Shown piece by piece: positions 6,382-10,747 of a stretch of DNA of 10,747 bases. A program made the position numbers and the translations under genes. Numbering within the stretch: position 1 is the stretch's first letter; each line of letters begins with the position of its first letter. Below the pieces are notes generated by a model. It had not been told where the DNA came from. It did no database searches and saw only the letters and a program-made list of their open reading frames with translations. Origin of the DNA: CAYVXT01 sp964455485 (GTDB lineage Bacteria; Patescibacteriota; Minisyncoccia; Phycocordibacterales; WO2-35-19); the NCBI GenBank assembly GCA_964455485.1, contig CAYVXT010000065.1, positions 1 through 10,747 on the forward strand, given 5' to 3'.

Positions 6382-7539
6382 TTACTTCAGACCGAAATAT
6401 GCATTGGCATAGTGTACAGCAGTGCCTCCAAATGATGAATTATGATCAAATCCAGCCTCTAAAATGCCGATTTGCTCATAGAAATAAGGTTTTGAGGTAT
6501 TAAAAAATGTTATGTAATCAGGTTCGACATCACCTGTTTCTTGTGCTAAAACAATTTTTGTCGAATGTCTACCCAGTTTTGCTGTTCTCATTTCATTTTT
6601 AGATACCTCAATGGAACCGTCCTTGCCCTTTGCAAAATTACGATATGACATGATTATTATCGAACTATTAGTTCTTTTATCTAGAATATTTAGCAAGTGT
6701 CCAAAAGCGGAATTTTTGCTTCCGTTATATGAAAAAAATGGTGATTGCCTATCTTTTTTATCAAAAAATTCAGGTATAACTACAGATAGAGCCACTTTAT
6801 CATTTAAGTGTTCGATAGTTTGATCTACTAACGAAACAAAATTATAAAGGACCCTTTCGGGATTTGTTTTGTATTCATCTAGTAAGTAAGGTTCTATGTC
6901 ATACTGAAGTCCACGGAATCCAACCTGATGAGTATTGTTATATTCAATAACAAAATTAGCGATTGCAAGTGGTTTATAAACATGTCCGGGCTCAGCCCAG
7001 TTTCTCCATCCCGCCTCAGCATCAACACTGATACCCCTCTCCGATGCCAAGCTTATAAATTTTTCAACTTTTCTTATAAATTCATCCTTTAGTGCTACCT
7101 TTTTGGGACCATCTTCCATTATGAAAATATCTAGATATGAGTCAATTGATAAATAAAGTGTATCTACTGATTCAGATTTAGCAGTATTTAATATGTCTTC
7201 CATATAATCATCAGACATTGCCAAAGTAGGAGTCCAAAGCCATGTGCCATGTTCATTTCTACTAACTGTCTCGTTTTTCCGAAATATAGATTTAATGGAC
7301 TCAATAATAGAAGCCAAATTAGATCTAAATCCACCATCTGCATTGTTTTTGACAGGACTGAAAGCAAGTGCCTGAAACCTTGTATCTAGAGCGACAGCAC
7401 TCGTTGTAATAGTCTTATCGGAATATTGAGCTACTTTCAATTCAGGACTTTTGTAACTATACGAACCGCGCATAGCTCTGCCAAACAAAACAAAAAATAC
7501 TATTACACAGACAATTGCCAAAAGTTTAATGACTCTCAT
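6382..7539 (-). CDS. Membrane-anchored TIM-barrel glycosidase homologue, GH18-like
   Basis: This 385-residue protein has one N-terminal hydrophobic segment (about 4-20) and a linker to about 95, so the enzyme-like part should face outside. From about 97 it alternates strands and helices like a TIM barrel: GTWLWTP (98-104), VDTLYLSID (125-133), ISVDAEAGWRNW (170-181), GLQYDIEPY (210-218), VALSVVIPEF (249-258), IIIMSYRNF (294-302) and GGTAVHYANAY (371-381). GLQYDIEPY with D214/E216 resembles the DxE end of the GH18 DxxDxDxE motif, and IMSYR resembles the GH18 M-x-Y-D/R strand; the two earlier GH18 aspartates are Arg209 and Gln212. The likely role is cutting or binding a GlcNAc-type polysaccharide. 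The family assignment is by motif resemblance only. It starts with a strong promoter 38 bases after htpX. No clear terminator separates it from the response regulator. Confidence 0.7.
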   Translation of the reverse strand: MRVIKLLAIVCVIVFFVLFGRAMRGSYSYKSPELKVAQYSDKTITTSAVALDTRFQALAFSPVKNNADGGFRSNLASIIESIKSIFRKNETVSRNEHGTWLWTPTLAMSDDYMEDILNTAKSESVDTLYLSIDSYLDIFIMEDGPKKVALKDEFIRKVEKFISLASERGISVDAEAGWRNWAEPGHVYKPLAIANFVIEYNNTHQVGFRGLQYDIEPYLLDEYKTNPERVLYNFVSLVDQTIEHLNDKVALSVVIPEFFDKKDRQSPFFSYNGSKNSAFGHLLNILDKRTNSSIIIMSYRNFAKGKDGSIEVSKNEMRTAKLGRHSTKIVLAQETGDVEPDYITFFNTSKPYFYEQIGILEAGFDHNSSFGGTAVHYANAYFGLK

Positions 7540-7545
7540 AATAAA

Positions 7546-7574
7546 ATTATATCCTTCAAATGAAGTTTTGCCAA
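7546..7574 (-). promoter_or_regulatory. Strong sigma-70-type promoter of the GH18-like gene, predicted leaderless
   Basis: On the - strand TTGGCA (7574-7569, five of six to TTGACA), a 17-base spacer and a perfect TATAAT (7551-7546) are followed by six bases and the ATG at 7539. Transcription should begin at or within a base of the A of the start codon. A GAAGGA next to the -10 is too far from the ATG to be a normal Shine-Dalgarno site and would not be in the transcript. Confidence 0.8.
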
Positions 7575-7577
7575 AGA

Positions 7578-8465
7578 CTATAAAGACATGTTTTTAAGTA
7601 TTCTGATGCGTTCTACAATTGGCGGATGAGTGCTAAACAAATTAGAAAAACTTTTTGTGGTACCAAAAAATGGACTTGATATAAACATGTGCGCAGTAGC
7701 CGCATGTACATTTTTCATTGGGCTAGAATATGAAGCTATTTTTTCTAAAGCACTAGCTAGACCTTCAGGATATCGAGTCAGTAGCGCAGCACTTGCATCT
7801 GCAAGATATTCTCGACGCCTTGATATGGCAAGTTTGATAATTGTAGCAATGATCGGCGATAAGATGATTAGCAAGATTCCTACAATAGTCAAAAATCCTC
7901 CCCCTTCTCTGTCACTATTTTTTCTACTAACTAAATTACTTCTTAGGAAGAAGTCAGCAATAATAGAAATGAGCCCGACCAAAACAACAACTATACTCAT
8001 GAGTAATATGTCGCGATTTCCGATATGAGATATCTCATGGGCTAAAACTCCTTCCAGCTCTTGTTTATTTAATCTTTCCAATAATCCAGATGTTACTGCG
8101 ATTGAAGAATGATATTTATCACGACCTGTTGCAAATGCATTTGGAGCACTGTCTTCTATTATGTAAATTTTTGGCATTGGTAAACCTGATGTAATCGATA
8201 AATTTTCAACTATCGTAAATAGGTCAAAATTTTGACTACGATTTGCCTCCTTTGCCCCAGAAAGAGACAGAGCGATCTTGTCAGAGTACCAATAACTTAC
8301 AGCATTCATAATTATGCTTAATATAACAGCAAAATAAAAGAGTTCAGGTGAGTTGTATTGGTATGCCAAGAAATAACCAATTACTCCAATAAACACAAAG
8401 AAAATAGCCATTAAAATATAGGTTTTAATGGTATTGGACGACTGATATGTATATAGGGTTGCCAT
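7578..8465 (-). CDS. htpX: HtpX-like M48 membrane zinc metalloprotease
   Basis: This 295-residue protein is of usual HtpX length. Two N-terminal membrane segments (about 15-35 and 40-59) precede the zinc site HEISH at 143-147 (H143 and H147 ligands, E144 catalytic). Two further membrane segments (about 155-173 and 190-212) follow. The third ligand is E219 in RREYLAD (217-223), and the M48 C-terminal STHPPIVERI is at 278-287. HtpX degrades damaged or misfolded membrane proteins at the cytoplasmic membrane face and acts in envelope quality control. It is divergent from dnaB across 95 bases and followed on the same strand by the GH18-like gene with no visible terminator, so some read-through is possible. 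The start ATG has no Shine-Dalgarno sequence but an extended -10 in the leaderless position. Confidence 0.96.
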   Translation of the reverse strand: MATLYTYQSSNTIKTYILMAIFFVFIGVIGYFLAYQYNSPELFYFAVILSIIMNAVSYWYSDKIALSLSGAKEANRSQNFDLFTIVENLSITSGLPMPKIYIIEDSAPNAFATGRDKYHSSIAVTSGLLERLNKQELEGVLAHEISHIGNRDILLMSIVVVLVGLISIIADFFLRSNLVSRKNSDREGGGFLTIVGILLIILSPIIATIIKLAISRRREYLADASAALLTRYPEGLASALEKIASYSSPMKNVHAATAHMFISSPFFGTTKSFSNLFSTHPPIVERIRILKNMSL

Positions 8466-8471
8466 TTTTGT

Positions 8472-8480
8472 ATTTTACCA
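8472..8480 (-). promoter_or_regulatory. Extended -10 promoter of htpX, predicted leaderless
   Basis: On the - strand TGGTAAAAT (TGn plus TAAAAT, five of six to TATAAT) is followed by exactly six bases (ACAAAA) and the ATG. No -35 is seen at 16-18 bases, but the extended -10 can compensate. The predicted start falls on the start codon. Confidence 0.6.
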
Positions 8481-8487
8481 CAAATAG

Positions 8488-8505
8488 TTATCAACTTGTT
8501 CCACA
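8488..8505 (+). promoter_or_regulatory. Possible pair of degenerate DnaA boxes between htpX and dnaB
   Basis: TTATCAACT (8488-8496) and TGTTCCACA (8497-8505) are abutting 9-mers that each match TTATCCACA at seven of nine positions. They lie in the divergent htpX/dnaB promoter region. DnaA control of a replication gene would make sense, but two mismatches in each copy in AT-rich DNA may be chance. Confidence 0.25.
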
Positions 8506-8526
8506 CATTTTATGCATTTTTGAAGT

Positions 8527-8554
8527 TTGATAAGCTTCGACTTTCAGCTATCAT
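8527..8554 (+). promoter_or_regulatory. Sigma-70-type promoter of dnaB, predicted leaderless
   Basis: TTGATA (8527-8532, five of six to TTGACA), a 16-base spacer and TATCAT (8549-8554, five of six to TATAAT) are followed by exactly six bases (GTATGC) and the ATG at 8561. The predicted start is the A of the start codon. Confidence 0.65.
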
Positions 8555-8560
8555 GTATGC

Positions 8561-9946
8561 ATGGCAGAACCTAAAAAAACTAACTTACGAATACCACCAC
8601 ATAATTTGGAGGCTGAAAAGGCTTTGCTTGGCTCTATTATGTTGCGACCGGAAATAATGTATGAAATAACTGACCTAATAAATCCTTCTTCATTTTATAG
8701 TGAAAAACATAGAATTATATACGAAACGGAGCTTGAACTTTTTAGTAAACGTAGCCCTACTGATATGCTTGCGGTTTCAGCGAGGTTAAAAGAGCGGAAT
8801 GAGTTAGAAATAGTTGGCGGTAATGCATACCTTAGCGATCTAATTAATTCAGTTCCCTCCTCTGCAAACGCCGCATATTATGCAGTCATAATACAAAAAA
8901 AGCACATTGCAAGAAACTTAATTGGAGCCGCTGATTTCATTTCTTCAATTGGCTATGAGGAAGCGCATGAACTGGAGGAAATGCTTGACCAAGCCCAGAA
9001 GCGTATTTATGAGGTCACAAATATTTCAAGCGTACATAAATTTTCAGAACTCAAAGATGAATTGTCAGAAGCTTGGGAAAGACTTGATAAATTACACAAC
9101 TCTGGTGATGGTTTACGGGGTGTTCCTACTGGATTTCCTGATTTAGATAGTAAACTTTCGGGTTTCCAAAAATCTGATCTCATTATTTTGGCGGCTAGGC
9201 CTTCGGTGGGTAAAACTTCTCTTGCACTTGATATCGCTAGGCAAGCGGCAGTTTATCATAATATACCCGTAGGTATTTTTTCACTTGAAATGAGCTCCCA
9301 GCAGCTCGTTGACCGTATGCTCGCTGCCCAGTCAAATGTTGATGCCTGGAAGCTTAGGACGGGCCGCCTAAGCCGGGAGGACGACTTTGCGTCGATAAGG
9401 CAATCATTGGACGTTCTATCTAAGGCACCAATTTATATCGATGACCAACCAGGAAATAATATTTTGAAAATGAGGGCGGTTGCACGAAGATTGAAAAACG
9501 AAAAAGGTCTTGGGCTTATTATGGTTGATTACTTACAACTTATGGTTCCAACTCAAAGCCGAAATGTAGATAACGTGGTACAACAAGTAACTGAAATTTC
9601 ACGATCACTTAAAAACCTTGCTCGTGAGCTCGATGTCCCAGTGTTAGCTCTTTCCCAATTATCACGCGCCATAGAACAAAGAGGAGGAAAGCCAAAACTT
9701 TCTGACCTTCGAGATTCAGGCTCTATTGAGCAAGATGCTGATGTAGTAATGTTTATACATCGTGAAGACAAGGCTAAAGGTGTCGAAGAAAATGAGAAAA
9801 CAAATATAGCTGAAATATTAATCGAAAAGCATAGAAATGGTGCAACAGGTAAAGTTGAACTGTTCTTCAATGAAAAGAAGGCAACTTTCCAACCTCTCGA
9901 GAAAGCAGAATTTAGTGGCGCCGAAGCTGAATTTAGAGACTTTTAA
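8561..9946 (+). CDS. dnaB: Replicative DNA helicase DnaB
   Basis: This 461-residue protein is typical of the family, and no intein is present. It is the hexameric 5'-3' helicase that unwinds DNA at the replication fork and recruits primase. The N-terminal domain (about 10-150) starts with IPPHNLEAEKALLGS (11-25), the usual DnaB opening. The RecA-like domain (about 185-450) has LRGVPTGFPDLD (185-196), Walker A ARPSVGKTS (212-220, K218), SLEMS with catalytic E243, Walker B LIMVDYLQL (319-327, D323), the sensor-like LSQLSR (364-369), the DSGSIEQDAD motif (385-394) and EKHRNG (422-427). The ATG at 8561 is chosen because the conserved N-terminus follows directly and the -10 lies six bases upstream. 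No Shine-Dalgarno sequence and no terminator downstream, so the next two genes may share its transcript. Confidence 0.98.
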   Translation: MAEPKKTNLRIPPHNLEAEKALLGSIMLRPEIMYEITDLINPSSFYSEKHRIIYETELELFSKRSPTDMLAVSARLKERNELEIVGGNAYLSDLINSVPSSANAAYYAVIIQKKHIARNLIGAADFISSIGYEEAHELEEMLDQAQKRIYEVTNISSVHKFSELKDELSEAWERLDKLHNSGDGLRGVPTGFPDLDSKLSGFQKSDLIILAARPSVGKTSLALDIARQAAVYHNIPVGIFSLEMSSQQLVDRMLAAQSNVDAWKLRTGRLSREDDFASIRQSLDVLSKAPIYIDDQPGNNILKMRAVARRLKNEKGLGLIMVDYLQLMVPTQSRNVDNVVQQVTEISRSLKNLARELDVPVLALSQLSRAIEQRGGKPKLSDLRDSGSIEQDADVVMFIHREDKAKGVEENEKTNIAEILIEKHRNGATGKVELFFNEKKATFQPLEKAEFSGAEAEFRDF

Positions 9947-9979
9947 ATACGAAGTAACGAATTATTTGACAAATACAAA

Positions 9980-10372
9980 ATGGAAGAAGGTAAAGAAACA
10001 ATAAATAAGGTTAGTCCAAAGGTTATTTACCCAGAACTTTCTTACATTATTGTAGGGATATTATTTGAGGTACACAAAGAATTAGGAGAGTACGCTCGAG
10101 AAAAACAGTATGGGGATTTAATAGAGAAAAAATTAACTGAAAAAAATATTTTGTATAATCGAGAACTTGTAGTGTCAAATACCGGGAATATTTTAGATTT
10201 TTTGGTTGATGATAAAATAATTTTGGAACTTAAATCGGTCAGAGAAATAAGTAAGGAATACTATCGTCAAATACAAAATTATTTACAACAAACTAACAAA
10301 AAACTGGGAATTTTAGTAAACTTCAGAACATCTTATTTAAGACCAATCCGAGTATTAAAAATTGACCATTAA
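9980..10372 (+). CDS. GxxExxY-type protein with PD-(D/E)XK nuclease-like core
   Basis: This 130-residue protein of the GxxExxY family is normal in length. The name-giving region reads GEYAREKQY (36-44): ExxY is kept (E41, Y44), but the Gly is five rather than three residues before the Glu. The core ILDFLVDDKIILELKS (71-86) has the D-x9-E-x-K pattern (D73, E83, K85) of PD-(D/E)XK folds, followed by QIQNY (97-101, QxxxY) and KLGILVNF (108-115). The fold suggests a nuclease or nucleic-acid-binding role, but no activity is established for the family as far as I know. It starts 33 bases after dnaB without a Shine-Dalgarno sequence or a -10 in the leaderless position, and ends two bases before the next gene, so it is probably co-transcribed with both. 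Confidence 0.88.
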   Translation: MEEGKETINKVSPKVIYPELSYIIVGILFEVHKELGEYAREKQYGDLIEKKLTEKNILYNRELVVSNTGNILDFLVDDKIILELKSVREISKEYYRQIQNYLQQTNKKLGILVNFRTSYLRPIRVLKIDH

Positions 10373-10374
10373 TT

Positions 10375-10747
10375 ATGGAAAATAAAAAAATAAAAGTATA
10401 CTTAGCGGGACAATCAAACGAACACGATAATAATTGGAAAGAAATTTTTAAAGACATTGAGGGATGCGACTTTCACGATTGGGAAATCCATTCAGACCAG
10501 ACCTCACCAGACACTTTCTTCCCTGATGACTTGAGAGCTGTAAAATCTGCTGATTTTATGGTTGCCAATCCTGGAGTTGCACCGTCAGAAGCTACTTGGA
10601 TTGAAATTGGATATTTTCTTGCAAATAACACGGAGAAACCCGGAGACACATGTAAGAGATTAATTATTGTTTGGAGAGAGGATAGGAATCCTAAATGGTC
10701 TATTGAGTTTGTAAAAAAAGCTGGACATGTAGTAAGTTCGACACAGG
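10375..10747 (+). CDS. Nucleoside 2-deoxyribosyltransferase-like protein, N-terminal part (cut by window end)
   Basis: The frame opens at ATG 10375, two bases after the GxxExxY stop, and runs off the window with 124 codons visible. It begins with KIKVYLAGQSN (5-15), the first strand and loop of the family, and has DDLRAVKSADFMVANP (51-66) and SEATWIEIGYFLA (71-83). The latter resembles the region that carries the catalytic Glu (here E73 or E77) of nucleoside 2-deoxyribosyltransferases. LIIVWRED (95-102) and FVKKAGHVVSS (112-122) fit the late strands. The family swaps or cleaves the N-glycosidic bond of deoxynucleosides or nucleotides; relatives act in nucleotide salvage or hydrolysis of modified nucleotides. 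The specific substrate is unknown. Start choice: first in-frame ATG, directly before the conserved strand. Confidence 0.75.
   Translation, partial: MENKKIKVYLAGQSNEHDNNWKEIFKDIEGCDFHDWEIHSDQTSPDTFFPDDLRAVKSADFMVANPGVAPSEATWIEIGYFLANNTEKPGDTCKRLIIVWREDRNPKWSIEFVKKAGHVVSSTQ

Noticed and set aside
7552..7557. GAAGGA as a Shine-Dalgarno for the GH18-like gene
   Set aside because: It ends 12 bases before the ATG, abuts the perfect TATAAT, and would lie upstream of the predicted transcription start.
8561..9946. Intein or insertion in dnaB
   Set aside because: Walker A, Walker B and the later motifs are at normal spacing in a 461-residue protein, with no inserted block.
1..10747. Possible TGA recoding, as in Gracilibacteria/Absconditabacteria, because no gene ends in TGA
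   Set aside because: All genes are full length under the standard code with complete C-terminal motifs, and none needs a TGA read as glycine. TGA avoidance as a stop in nine genes can arise by chance in AT-rich DNA.
1..10747. CRISPR array, tRNA genes, insertion sequence or prophage genes
   Set aside because: No regularly spaced repeats, cloverleaf-like sequences, transposase or phage structural genes were seen; nearly all DNA is occupied by the listed genes.

Overview
The window is AT-rich and gene-dense, with about ten genes, no gap above about 125 bases, and no tRNA, rRNA, CRISPR array or insertion sequence that I can see. The gene content suggests a small-genome bacterium of the Patescibacteria (CPR) type: a fibronectin-III/beta-helix surface protein, lectin-like surface domains, a short DnaB and a GxxExxY protein. 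No gene start has a recognisable Shine-Dalgarno sequence. The taxon is an inference from gene flavour only. The genetic code looks standard: all nine visible stop codons are TAA or TAG, and no gene is broken by TGA.

Layout. (a) 1-1697, + strand: the 3' part of a large surface protein with FN3 domains and a right-handed beta-helix, ending at a strong bidirectional terminator (1715-1747). (b) 5504 down to 1748, - strand: a tight three-gene operon of a hyaluronan synthase/NodC/PgaC-like processive glycosyltransferase, a membrane-anchored NodB/PgaB-type polysaccharide deacetylase with a C-terminal lectin-like domain, and a membrane-anchored lectin-like protein. (c) 8465 down to 5626, - strand: HtpX membrane protease, a membrane-anchored TIM-barrel (GH18-like) glycosidase homologue, and an OmpR/PhoB-type response regulator, followed by tandem hairpins. 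(d) 8561 to the end, + strand: replicative helicase DnaB, a GxxExxY PD-(D/E)XK-like protein, and the 5' part of a nucleoside 2-deoxyribosyltransferase-like gene cut by the window end.

How it may work together (inference). The synthase would polymerise and extrude an amino-sugar-type polysaccharide, the deacetylase would modify it, the lectin-like domains would hold it at the surface, and the GH18-like protein would trim or release it. The response regulator and HtpX add possible envelope-stress control. This would be a compact cell-surface polysaccharide locus.

The most unusual regulatory signal is that four genes (htpX, the GH18-like gene, the response regulator and dnaB) each carry a -10-like hexamer exactly six bases before the ATG. 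That spacing puts transcription start at the start codon and predicts leaderless mRNAs.
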